From M55B112 sp964539395 (GTDB taxonomy: Bacteria > Bacteroidota > Bacteroidia > Bacteroidales > GCA-2748055), in NCBI GenBank assembly GCA_964539395.1, contig CAZIIU010000014.1, positions 1 through 64,000 of the forward strand: DNA of 64,000 nucleotides, written 5' to 3'. The notes beneath the pieces are model-generated. The model worked only from the letters and a program-made list of their open reading frames with translations, was not told where the DNA came from and did no database searches. Of the stretch, positions 52,008 through 60,377 are shown in pieces; within the stretch, counting starts at the first letter, position 1; each line of letters begins with the position of its first letter. The translations under genes were made by a program, and so were the position numbers.

Positions 52008-53270
52008 GTGGAAAAGAAGAAGATCAAAATTAACAACATCAATGCTGTTATACTCCTATTGAAATCTGATCCTCCTCCAATGGAGGAGTTTCAAAAGTGG
52101 AAAAACCTGAAAATCAATATCCTCTCATTTAATCAAACTGCCGGCGAACCAACCAGGAAACATTACAGCACTGAAAAGAATGACTTTTCTATCACCCATA
52201 TAACTTCAAAAATGGAAAAGTCACGCGTCTCCGCGAGGTTAAGAAAAATCATAGCTGAAGAAGAATTAAATCCCGGACTTACGGTTCTTTTCGCAGACGA
52301 TCCCGATTTGATCAAGGCATCCAGAAAAAAAGGGTTGTATTTAATTGCCGGTATCACTACGGGGGAAACCACTAAAAAATCGATGTATGATGCAGGAGCT
52401 CACATTGTTATTGAAGGGCTTGATAACATCCGGTTATTTAAAGGTACGGAAGGGGCCAAACCGGAGTTTTCCCAACATATTCCGGGACTTTTCGAACAAA
52501 TGGATCATTTTAAAAGCCTTTTGAGCAATAAAAAACCGGTATTTTTTCTCGATTATGACGGCACCCTCTCCAAAATTGTGGATAATCCGAAAAAAGCAAT
52601 TCTGAACGACAATACCAGGCGCCTGTTGCATGAATTGGCGAATATCTACACTGTTGCCGTTGTAAGTGGTAGGGACAAGTCTGATATCCAGTCATTTATT
52701 GAATTAGATAATATTATTTATGCGGGCAGTCATGGTTTTCGCATAACCGGACCAGGAGGCATGCACATGGAAATGGAAAGTGCCCGGGAACTGCTACCCC
52801 GACTGGACCAGATGGAAGAAGAGCTGACAAGGAGTCTGGAAAAGGAGATTCCTGGCGTTCTGATCGAAAAGAAGTACTTTGCAATTGCCATTCATTACAG
52901 GAATGCCCCGCGTGGCTCCTATTCGCGAATAATAGAGCAGGTAAAAACCACCATCGGTGCAGATAAAGATTTTAAGATCGGCCGTGGAAAGAAACTACTG
53001 GAGATTAAGCCTTCCCTGAACTGGCATAAGGGAAAAGCACTCGAATGGATCATGGAACAGCTGAATTTTTCATGGCCCGAGGAATACCTGCCCCTATATG
53101 TGGGTGATGATGTCACCGACGAAGATGCATTCCGAACCCTTTCTGATAATGGTATCGGAATAATTGTAGGACAGCACAGCCTGCTCTCGGCAGCAAATTA
53201 CCGGCTGGAAAATGTGGATGAGGTGGATGCATTTATTAAATACATTGTAAATCAGTATCAAAGGAGATGA
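52008..53270 (+). CDS. otsB: Trehalose-phosphatase-like HAD protein with degenerate HAD extension
   Basis: A 420-residue protein from GTG 52008; the frame opens at 51960, and ATG 52080 is an alternative. A consensus promoter at 51971-52002 rules against the earliest start. The C-terminal about 250 residues are an OtsB-type HAD phosphatase: FFLDYDGTLSKIVDNP (catalytic Asp pair), VVSGRD, GSHGF, and YVGDDVTDEDAF. The enzyme would remove phosphate from trehalose 6-phosphate. The N-terminal part contains VLFADDPDLIKASRKKGLYLIAG and AGAHIVIEGLDNIRL, which look like the last third of a beta-phosphoglucomutase-type HAD, as in mycobacterial OtsB extensions; its catalytic half is missing. No trehalose-phosphate synthase is nearby. 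Confidence 0.82.
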   Translation: MEKKKIKINNINAVILLLKSDPPPMEEFQKWKNLKINILSFNQTAGEPTRKHYSTEKNDFSITHITSKMEKSRVSARLRKIIAEEELNPGLTVLFADDPDLIKASRKKGLYLIAGITTGETTKKSMYDAGAHIVIEGLDNIRLFKGTEGAKPEFSQHIPGLFEQMDHFKSLLSNKKPVFFLDYDGTLSKIVDNPKKAILNDNTRRLLHELANIYTVAVVSGRDKSDIQSFIELDNIIYAGSHGFRITGPGGMHMEMESARELLPRLDQMEEELTRSLEKEIPGVLIEKKYFAIAIHYRNAPRGSYSRIIEQVKTTIGADKDFKIGRGKKLLEIKPSLNWHKGKALEWIMEQLNFSWPEEYLPLYVGDDVTDEDAFRTLSDNGIGIIVGQHSLLSAANYRLENVDEVDAFIKYIVNQYQRR

Positions 53271-53414
53271 TGCTAACTTCCCGTATGCACATTTCAACTG
53301 GTTTCCCTCAACCTGTACAACCGACACCGGCACCCACTAAAGATGCGTTGGTAATTCAGACATAAAAAGGAGGAATTTATCTCGCGAAATACAGCTTAAT
53401 GATGGCAACAACGG

Positions 53415-54245
53415 CTATCCCTGCTTTCCGGTAATAATCACATATTGTCGTCGTTTTCGGAGGAGGCGGATATTCAGCTCTACATTAATGGCGTAGAAAG
53501 TTTTAAGTACAGTGTCGCTGATAAAATGTTTCTTCCTCATGGTCTTCAGCCAGTAAGGGTAACGCATGAAGCTTCTAACGACATTGTCAGAGATGTCTTC
53601 AAACTTTTCAACAGATAGTCCCGCCCGGTTAAACGCCTCATCGTATGCATCTTCAGTCCAGTGATTCATGTGCATATTTTTTTTCCATGACCGGCGTATG
53701 ATCCGATTTCTCCGTGGCCTTTTCAAGATATCTGCGATCAGGAAATGTCCGCCGGGTTTCAGCACCCGCCTAACCTCACTTAAGAATGCAGGCTTGTCGG
53801 GATAATGAAAGGCACTTTCAATGTTCAGCACAAAATCATAAGAGTTTTCAGGAATTTCCCTGAGGTTTTGTGCATCTCCAACTTCAAAATTGACATCCTT
53901 TAATTCCAGCTTTGCTGCCTCCCCTTTCGCAATTTCAATGTTTGCAGGATTCAGATCAACACCTTTTATGAAAGAGGGTCCATACTTCTGCAGAATATAG
54001 ATCGACTGCACCCCGTTACCACATCCGATCTCCAGCATCGATTTCCCCTCTGCCGGAGGCAGCTGGCGCATACAATAATCGGTCAGATTCTTCTGCGCAG
54101 TATAAAAGCTGTCATCCTCATTCACATAAAAGGGATAGTGCAGCATCGTATACTCCTCATTCAATCGCCTGAGGGCCTCATTCATTGATCTGTAATAACC
54201 GTCGGTTGTAAAACCCGACTTCAACATGGAGATAATCCCTGACAT
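53415..54245 (-). CDS. SAM-dependent methyltransferase
   Basis: A 276-residue class I methyltransferase. The SAM-binding motif is MLEIGCGNGVQSIYI (about 70-84), followed by GVDLNPANIEIAKG (acidic loop), VGDAQNLREIPENSYDFVLNIESAFHYPD and RVLKPGGHFLIADILK, all typical of the UbiE/sterol-methyltransferase-like fold. The N-terminal 60 residues and the C-terminal MRYPYWLKTMRKKHFISDTVLKTFYAINV are not specific. The acceptor is unknown; small molecules, lipids or polyketides are possible. A dyad lies about 25 bp upstream. Confidence 0.88.
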   Translation of the reverse strand: MSGIISMLKSGFTTDGYYRSMNEALRRLNEEYTMLHYPFYVNEDDSFYTAQKNLTDYCMRQLPPAEGKSMLEIGCGNGVQSIYILQKYGPSFIKGVDLNPANIEIAKGEAAKLELKDVNFEVGDAQNLREIPENSYDFVLNIESAFHYPDKPAFLSEVRRVLKPGGHFLIADILKRPRRNRIIRRSWKKNMHMNHWTEDAYDEAFNRAGLSVEKFEDISDNVVRSFMRYPYWLKTMRKKHFISDTVLKTFYAINVELNIRLLRKRRQYVIITGKQG

Positions 54246-54698
54246 AGATTTTTATCTTTATCTTGTTTATTATGATGATACTTCCATCATAAAAATTTTA
54301 CCGGACCGGCTTAAAAAATACCGGGTGCAAAGTAAGTCATATTAATACATGGATCAAAATTTATCTCAAAACACTTACAGTTCCCTTTATGATCCATATA
54401 GAATACACAAGCTGACCCTCAGAAAACCAAGATAAACAAACAGAAAAACCTACGTTATACTCAGTGAAAACAGATTAAATGGAAAGCACAACAAGCTTAA
54501 AACCGCATTAAAGTATAACCCGCCTCCAGGTAAATACCTTGTCGGCCGTATGCACTATCAAAAAAAAGTTGCCTGGTATTATGTCTTATATACAGAAAGC
54601 CTGTACCCTCTCACCGGTCTCCCAATATCTTAAATATTTTTGGAACCACCTTGCACCAGGCTGATCCGTCGTGTAACTGCCCGGTATGGTTCAATGTG
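54246..54698. other. Gap upstream of methyltransferase
   Basis: No gene is seen. TTATGATG (54270-54277) and CATCATAA (54285-54292) form an 8-bp dyad with a 7-base spacer about 25 bp upstream of the methyltransferase start, a possible operator. The rest is A+T-rich sequence with no notable repeat. Confidence 0.4.
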
Positions 54699-54890
54699 CT
54701 AATCGGTCCGTTTTATGATCTCGGCTTTACGGTGACCATAAGGGAGCGATCCCCCCTCCTCTTCCTTCAATTGCTTCCATGCACGCGCAATGATCAGATC
54801 ATCCACATCACTCTTCTTACATGGCACCTCCACCACATATTCCTCATAGGCATAAGTGGCGATATTTAGTTTTACAATTGCTTTTCCCAT
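54699..54890 (-). CDS. Small conserved-looking hypothetical protein
   Basis: A 63-residue protein from the ATG at 54890; the longer frame to 54923 adds a poor N-terminus. KAIVKLNIATYAYEEYVVEVP is a clear beta strand pair and DDLIIARAWKQLKEEEGG an amphipathic helix; the charged C-terminus GHRKAEIIKRT follows. I do not recognise a family. TATGTTTG at 54917-54924 (minus strand) matches the -7 consensus 27 bp upstream and supports the start. It has no neighbours on its strand within 400 bp. Confidence 0.55.
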   Translation of the reverse strand: MGKAIVKLNIATYAYEEYVVEVPCKKSDVDDLIIARAWKQLKEEEGGSLPYGHRKAEIIKRTD

Positions 54891-54924
54891 TGTACTGCAT
54901 ATTAGGTAAGTCAGATCAAACATA

Positions 54925-55272
54925 CTAAATTCCGTTGAATTCTCATATTATTTTCTTCCCGACAGCATGCAACAGCTGCAATTGTCGTCGCATACCGCTG
55001 TGATGAGTTCACCTGATACCCCCGAATGGATCTTCCGAAGCATCAGCGAGGAGAGCATAAAGAATCAATCCGGCTGGAACCCTGGTTAGTTCCGGTCATA
55101 CAACCAGGAGGCTTTTTACGGGCAGCAGCAGGACGGGCAACGTGACCCGGAGCTGTTCCTTCCGTCCTCCTGAAACATATTAAATCATGCGATGTTATAT
55201 CCTACAAGACCGGCAGTGTAGAAAGTTTTCTGAAAGTAATTACCTTTACAGTACTCAAAACGATCTGATAAA
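54925..55272. other. Gap upstream of aminotransferase
   Basis: No confident gene. A 40-codon open frame at 54967-55089 (plus strand, MQQLQLSSHTAVM...) has plausible composition, including EWIFRSISEESI, but no ribosome site or relatives could be judged; it may be a gene remnant. No promoter for the aminotransferase was recognised. Confidence 0.3.
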
Positions 55273-56118
55273 ATGCAATCCGGCATGACCCAGGACCCTA
55301 TTTGCTATTTCAACGGGGAGATGATCCGCTATTCTAAACTGCACCTGCATATCTCCGATCTGCTGATACAACGCGGATACGGCATCTTCGATTTCTTTCG
55401 TGCCAGGAGGGGCGAAATCCCCTGGTTCAGTGACTACACCGATCGGCTTTTCAACTCCATGCATCTGTCGGAAATCGTTCCACCGGTAAGCCGCGATGAG
55501 TTCACGAAAATAGTCGATGACCTCCGCGAAAGGAACGGACTCGCCAACGGATCATTCAAGGTAATCGCCACCGGCGGCTACTCCGATTCACTCGATTCTG
55601 TTTCCGGAGCGCCAAATTTCCTGGTATTAAACCTCCCCTGGCGGTCCCCGGAAGCAGCGACTTTCCAAAATGGCGTTCCCCTGGTAAGCTACGAATATGT
55701 GCGGCCAAATGCTGAGATTAAAACCCTGAATTATTTTAATACCATGCGTCTCAGGAAAAAAATGCAGAAGTTTGATGCACCCGATGTGCTGTTCCATACA
55801 GACACCATTACCGAAGCCTCACGTGCAAACCTCTTTTTCGTCAGGAACGGTGAGGTCATTACACCGGGGAACGATATTCTGTTCGGCGTAACCCGAAAGC
55901 AGGTTCTGTCGCTGTTCGATGGTATACGGGTGGAAAAGGTCCGCTACGGGCAGCTTCACGAATATAACGAGATCTTTATGGCATCGACATCAAAGGATAT
56001 CACCCCCATCGTGGCGGTCGACGGACTCAAAATCGGTAACGGCCGACCCGGTGAATTCACACGTGAAGTACAGGAGGCGTTCCGGTCACGCGACTGGCTA
56101 CCGGGTTATAAAGATTGA
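55273..56118 (+). CDS. Class IV aminotransferase (BCAT/ADC-lyase type)
   Basis: A 281-residue PLP enzyme of fold type IV. Diagnostic segments are RGYGIFDFFRARRGEIPWFSDYTDRLFNS, KTLNYFNTMRLRKKMQ (the KTLNY segment supplies the PLP lysine), HTDTITEASRANLFFVRNGEVITP, and GVTRKQVL. The members include branched-chain aminotransferase, D-amino-acid aminotransferase and aminodeoxychorismate lyase; local sequence does not decide. The start may be the Met at 55285. The stop is seven bases before the sensor kinase, so the two are co-transcribed. Confidence 0.88.
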   Translation: MQSGMTQDPICYFNGEMIRYSKLHLHISDLLIQRGYGIFDFFRARRGEIPWFSDYTDRLFNSMHLSEIVPPVSRDEFTKIVDDLRERNGLANGSFKVIATGGYSDSLDSVSGAPNFLVLNLPWRSPEAATFQNGVPLVSYEYVRPNAEIKTLNYFNTMRLRKKMQKFDAPDVLFHTDTITEASRANLFFVRNGEVITPGNDILFGVTRKQVLSLFDGIRVEKVRYGQLHEYNEIFMASTSKDITPIVAVDGLKIGNGRPGEFTREVQEAFRSRDWLPGYKD

Positions 56119-56124
56119 ACATGT

Positions 56125-57897
56125 ATGAACAAAAGAAAAATAATACTAAGCTACAGGCAGAAACTGCTGCTGAACTTTTCGGTCATCTTCTCCATTTTCA
56201 CGGTTCTGGTGCTGGTGTTCCAGTTTGAAAGGGAAAGGAACTTCAGAATTAGCAATTTCGAAGTCACACTCGATAACATTGCAGAACTTACACATAATTA
56301 TATCCGGCAAAATGATTTGCCTGCTTCAGGAAATTACAACCCAATCGACTCCCTTGCCCGGATCGTTCCCGGGTTCAATATCAGGATCACGCTTATTGCC
56401 AGGGATGGGAAGGTGCTGTACGATAATGAGGTGCCGGATGTCGGCACTATGGAAAACCACCTGCATCGACCGGAAGTAGAGGAGACCCATAAGACCGGAG
56501 TTGGCAGAAACATCAGGAAATCCAGTACTACTGGAAGCAGTTACTACTATTATGTAAAGACATTTCCTGACTACTATATCAGGACTGCATCGTTGTACAA
56601 TATCCAGGTGAAGGATTACCTCCATGTCGAGCGTATCTTCTTCCTCTACCTGCTCTTTCTCTTCATCCTTATAGCACTCACGCTCAGAATACTTACAAGC
56701 AGGGTGTCTCAGACAATTACCAGGCTCAAGGATTTTGCCGTTCAACTCCACAATGGCAGGGAACCGGTTAAACAGATCAGCTTTCCTTCCGATGAGTTGG
56801 GGATCATCGGCAGCCAGATCACATCAATTTACCGTGAACTTAATGAAGCCAAAGAGCAGATATCCATTGAAAAGGAGAAACTATTCAGTCACCTGAACGC
56901 TCTGAATGAAGGCATCGCCTTTTTCACGTCAAATAAGATAAATATACTAACCAACCAACACTTCATCCAAAACCTGAATTTGGTGTCAAAACGATCGAAT
57001 ATCACTCCTGGTGAGATTTTTGAAATCAGGGAGTTATGCCCTATAAACGACTTTATTGACGAGCAGCTGATAAAAACATTTGATTCCGATTCAGCAACTC
57101 TGCCTGTAAAGGAGCTCCTGCTTCAAAACAGCGGCCGGTATTTCAGTGTGAAGTGCATGTTTTTTGCTGACAAAAGTTTCGAGATTCTGATCACGGAAAC
57201 TACCAAATTAGAGAAGCGGCGTCTGATCAAGCAGCAGATGACATCCAACATAGCCCATGAATTAAAAACGCCGGTGACTTCTGTACTTGGCTACCTTGAA
57301 ACACTTCAGCAGGAAGATGTTCCGGAGAATACCAGGAAATACTTTATTGACCGGGCACTTGCACAAGCTGTAAGATTATCGGAGTTGATCTCCGATATAT
57401 CTTCGCTAAACAGGATCGAAGAGGCAGGTGAAAACTTTATGTTTGAGCAGGTGAAACTCAGGGAGATTGTGGATGAGGTACATGAACACCTGAAGATAAA
57501 ACTTGAAGCACTCCGGATAAGTGTGAATATTGACCTCCCGGAGAACATCACCCTTTTAGGCAATGTTTCATTGCTCTACTCAATCTTCTATAACCTTTTC
57601 GACAATGTCATTAAATACGGCGGTGAAGGTATAGCGATCAACCTTGTAAATTACCTTGAAGATAAAAAGTACTACTATTTCTCCTTTTCCAATACCGGGA
57701 ACAGCATCGACGAGAACCATCTCCCCCGTATTTTCGAGCGGTTTTACCGCATCGACGACGGACGTTCGAGACAGACCGGGGGAACAGGACTCGGCCTCTC
57801 CATTGTGAAGAATGCCGTTGAACTGCACCAGGGACGAATTACCGCCCGCAACTATAAAGAGGGTGGTGTTGAGTTCCTCTTCTCACTCACGAAATAA
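56125..57897 (+). CDS. Membrane sensor histidine kinase (PhoR-like)
   Basis: A 590-residue inner-membrane kinase. Helices lie near 12-30 and 168-186 with a periplasmic sensor of about 135 residues between, then a HAMP-like linker (RVSQTITRLKDFAVQLHNG). A PAS-like region (about 245-350) precedes HisKA MTSNIAHELKTPVTSVLGYL with the phospho-His near 378, then the ATPase N-box and G-boxes (YNLFDNVIKYGG, GGTGLGLSIVKNAV). No response regulator is in the window, so it is orphan here. Coupled with the aminotransferase gene seven bases upstream, which is an odd partner. Confidence 0.92.
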   Translation: MNKRKIILSYRQKLLLNFSVIFSIFTVLVLVFQFERERNFRISNFEVTLDNIAELTHNYIRQNDLPASGNYNPIDSLARIVPGFNIRITLIARDGKVLYDNEVPDVGTMENHLHRPEVEETHKTGVGRNIRKSSTTGSSYYYYVKTFPDYYIRTASLYNIQVKDYLHVERIFFLYLLFLFILIALTLRILTSRVSQTITRLKDFAVQLHNGREPVKQISFPSDELGIIGSQITSIYRELNEAKEQISIEKEKLFSHLNALNEGIAFFTSNKINILTNQHFIQNLNLVSKRSNITPGEIFEIRELCPINDFIDEQLIKTFDSDSATLPVKELLLQNSGRYFSVKCMFFADKSFEILITETTKLEKRRLIKQQMTSNIAHELKTPVTSVLGYLETLQQEDVPENTRKYFIDRALAQAVRLSELISDISSLNRIEEAGENFMFEQVKLREIVDEVHEHLKIKLEALRISVNIDLPENITLLGNVSLLYSIFYNLFDNVIKYGGEGIAINLVNYLEDKKYYYFSFSNTGNSIDENHLPRIFERFYRIDDGRSRQTGGTGLGLSIVKNAVELHQGRITARNYKEGGVEFLFSLTK

Positions 57898-58016
57898 TGC
57901 AGTATTTCTGTTTCCCGCGTTCCATTACTCCAACAGAAACTTTCCATCCTCTGTCCGGAGTATCAATGAATCCACCTTTATGTAAGTCCTGCTACAGGAT
58001 AAAACTGCTGTAAGGA

Positions 58017-58241
58017 TTATCTGGAACGTGACTGAATCAAACGTACCAGTGATGCAGTAAGAATACTGGTACCTGTCTGCACTGCTGCAATCTTCAGGGA
58101 ATTCATAAAATATACCCTGAAATTTCGAAAGCTCTCTTTAATTAAATTTTCGTGCAACAGGGCATCATTCCTGAGATTTGCCCTGGCAAGCCTTATATCA
58201 CTCTCTGTTCTGAGCCGTGTAAAATCAAATTGTTTTTTCAT
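58017..58241 (-). CDS. Small hypothetical protein, envelope-stress set
   Basis: A 74-residue protein from the ATG at 58241. The N-terminal half (FDFTRLRTESDIRLARANLRNDALLHENLIKES) is a charged helix; the second half has FRNFRVYFMNSLKIAAVQTGTSILTASLVRLIQ, a likely membrane segment. It lies 15 bp from the holin-X-like gene on the same strand, and such short genes usually follow YtxH and holin-X proteins in Bacteroidetes. No family is known to me. Confidence 0.62.
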   Translation of the reverse strand: MKKQFDFTRLRTESDIRLARANLRNDALLHENLIKESFRNFRVYFMNSLKIAAVQTGTSILTASLVRLIQSRSR

Positions 58242-58256
58242 CTGACAGCACAATTA

Positions 58257-58622
58257 TTACGATGATGCATCATCTCCTGAAAAAAGTATTTTCGAAATAT
58301 TCTTTATCAAGCTTCTGCCAAAAATTACTTTTCTTAAAAGAAATACCAGGACGAGGATTAGCAGGAAAAAAACTGCAGAGATCAGGAATCCCTGTGAAAT
58401 GTTCCCGGTCCGCTCTCCATACCAGAAGCTAAAAGAAAACATCAGAAAAATGGCCGCTGCAAAAACAGAAAGGATTAAGGAAATAGAGGAAAACAGAAAA
58501 AGTCCTGCCCGGGAAGTCTTCTGCAACAACTCAAGCTTAAAAAGATCCAGCTTTACCTGCAGATAATCTTTCAACACATCTGTAACTGACGAGAGATTTT
58601 TGGATAAATCTGATTTGGCCAT
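58257..58622 (-). CDS. Phage holin family (holin-X-like) membrane protein
   Basis: A 121-residue protein with two adjacent helices (GLFLFSSISLILSVFAAAIFLMFSFSF, about 42-68, and GFLISAVFFLLILVLVFLL, about 79-97) preceded by a coiled N-terminus. This is the pattern of the Actino-holin-X family; despite the name there is no phage context. It sits between the small gene and YtxH on the same strand, a common envelope-stress trio. Confidence 0.78.
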   Translation of the reverse strand: MAKSDLSKNLSSVTDVLKDYLQVKLDLFKLELLQKTSRAGLFLFSSISLILSVFAAAIFLMFSFSFWYGERTGNISQGFLISAVFFLLILVLVFLLRKVIFGRSLIKNISKILFSGDDASS

Positions 58623-58653
58623 AAAGTTACATTTTAAAAATTAATTGTTTCGT

Positions 58654-58983
58654 TTAAGAAGCTGATTTCCTGGCTTGCCGGGCTTTATCCTCAACCTTTG
58701 AAGCGGCCTGTTTTTGTTGTTCAGCTGCCTTTTCCTTCACCTCTTTTTCAAGGTTGGTGATTTTGGTCTTCAGATCATCTACCAAATCATTGAGGTTTTG
58801 TTTCATGTTTTCAACCTGCTCATTCACGTTATCAGTAATGTCTGAAGTAATCTTTTTCGATTTCTTCCTGATATTCTTCCTTGTTTTACTTCCTTTTTCG
58901 GGAGCATAAAGAATACCAATAACTGCACCTGCAGCTGCACCGGTTAAAAACCCCATAAGTGCATTTGATGTTGATTTTTTCAT
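58654..58983 (-). CDS. YtxH domain-containing protein
   Basis: A 109-residue protein from the ATG at 58983, chosen because KKSTSNALMGFLTGAAAGAVIGILYAPEKGSKTRKN is the canonical YtxH start (Gly-rich membrane helix ending in APxxGxxxR). The rest is a long Lys/Glu coiled coil (NEQVENMKQNLNDLVDDLK to VKEKAAEQQKQ). YtxH proteins are general-stress induced in Bacillus. First gene of the trio that runs on to 58017. Confidence 0.85.
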   Translation of the reverse strand: MKKSTSNALMGFLTGAAAGAVIGILYAPEKGSKTRKNIRKKSKKITSDITDNVNEQVENMKQNLNDLVDDLKTKITNLEKEVKEKAAEQQKQAASKVEDKARQARKSAS

Positions 58984-59203
58984 AATTTGAAATTTTAAAA
59001 TTTGAATTCCATTTAATATAGGCATTTTTTTGCGGTAAAAAAAAATATTATCATTTATTAACAGGTACCTGAGCTTTTAAATCTAATCATTCATCCCATA
59101 GAACATCGGGTATTCCTGCTGCAACTTACTGAAGAGCCGGTTCAACCGGCTATCCGCCCTGATATGGTCAATCGTCTGTTTGTTTTCAGAAACCTGTGAT
59201 AAA

Positions 59204-59242
59204 TAAAACAGAGGCTGTCATGATGGACAAGCCTCTGTTTTA
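59204..59242 (-). terminator. Hairpin terminator after the YceI gene
   Basis: A 12-bp stem TAAAACAGAGGC / GCCTCTGTTTTA with a TGTC/GACA inner extension. On the minus strand it follows the YceI stop by about 50 bp and is succeeded by a TTTATTTAT run. Probably an intrinsic terminator. Confidence 0.7.
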
Positions 59243-59292
59243 AGAATACTTCGCCCGGACTCCCGGAATTTCAACCTGGATGCAGGCATCCC

Positions 59293-59955
59293 TTAATTCT
59301 TCATAAACACTACGTCAAATCTAAGGTTGATCATATCACCGATAAAATCATCCGTGAACTCTGCAAAAACTGTTTTTGATTTAAAATTAACGCCCCACAG
59401 GGTTCTGTTAATGGCAAATTCATTGGTCATGGCTTCGACCTTATTATCCCCGACTGAAATTACAGCAGGGAAACTGATGCTCTTGGTTACACCGCGCATG
59501 GTAAGGTTTCCTGTAATTTCATGGGTGGGCTTAACACCAGCCTCTGTTGACATTCCCTCTTTCGCTTCAACTGAAACGATTTCAAATACAGCAACAGGAT
59601 ATTCTTCCGTGTAGAAGAAATCCTCTGATTTCAGGTGTCCGACAAGCCGGGCGTTCATATCACCCCCGAGATCGAAATTCTCAATTGTATTCAGGTCAAT
59701 CGTAATGCTTCCTCCGGTAACAGTACCATTGTCTACCATTACTTTTCCATCAGTTACAGTTACAACTCCGACATGTTCACCTCCCGGTTTCGTACCGCGC
59801 CAGTTAACAACACTGCCATCTTCAGACAACTCATACACTTCACCTGAAGCCTCTTCGGCCTTTTTTGCATCACCTGTCTTTGCCTCTTCGGCACTTTTAG
59901 GATTGCATGCAAATACCATCACTGCAATAACCGGTATAACAAATATTCTTTTCAT
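59293..59955 (-). CDS. YceI-family lipoprotein
   Basis: A 220-residue lipoprotein: signal peptide with lipobox VFAC (Cys17), an Ala/Glu/Lys linker, and a YceI lipocalin-like domain from about 40. Markers are GSVVNWRGTKPGGEHVGVV, LVGHLKSEDFFYTEEYPVAVFEI and HEITGNLTMRGVTKSISFP. The YceI fold binds isoprenoid or other lipids such as octaprenyl chains in a tunnel; the ligand here is unknown. Single gene with its own hairpin terminator. Confidence 0.93.
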   Translation of the reverse strand: MKRIFVIPVIAVMVFACNPKSAEEAKTGDAKKAEEASGEVYELSEDGSVVNWRGTKPGGEHVGVVTVTDGKVMVDNGTVTGGSITIDLNTIENFDLGGDMNARLVGHLKSEDFFYTEEYPVAVFEIVSVEAKEGMSTEAGVKPTHEITGNLTMRGVTKSISFPAVISVGDNKVEAMTNEFAINRTLWGVNFKSKTVFAEFTDDFIGDMINLRFDVVFMKN

Positions 59956-60140
59956 TGTTTCATCAATTTATAATTTATGTTTTCAATCTGACTGACAACA
60001 TAGTATCAATCGAGAATATAATACACCCAAAGGGAAAAATTGTTCACAGTCAGCTGTTCAATTATTGATGACCTTTTCAAAGTATCGGGTCCACAGATTT
60101 ATAAGTCAATTTATAGTTGGACACATTCCAAACAACCAGC

Positions 60141-60168
60141 TTGAATAATTCCGGTTAGCTTAAATTTG
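60141..60168 (+). promoter_or_regulatory. TTG-N17-TAAATTTG promoter
   Basis: TTG at 60141-60143 and TAAATTTG at 60161-60168 match the Bacteroidetes consensus. A second TAAATTTG (60222-60229) lacks a -33 element. The 59956-60377 gap otherwise holds a near-perfect AAAGGAGGTGG at 60299-60309 that is too far from the FISUMP start (60378) to serve it. Confidence 0.55.
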
Positions 60169-60377
60169 CCATCAAAGGCATGGCTCGCAAAATCCCTCTT
60201 ATCTCTCTGTGAAAGAATAACTAAATTTGTTTTGTTGCAAACTTCTTTATATTTTTAGGTGAACGTTACAAAATATTTTTTTCTAACAACTACTAAAAGG
60301 AAAGGAGGTGGAGTTTTAATAATCATCCGCGGTATATAAAAATGGAGTTTTTATTAATCATTTAAACAACTAACACT

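Noticed and set aside
58257..58622. Holin as evidence of a prophage
   Set aside because: No other phage gene is present; the holin-X family is a common chromosomal partner of YtxH proteins.
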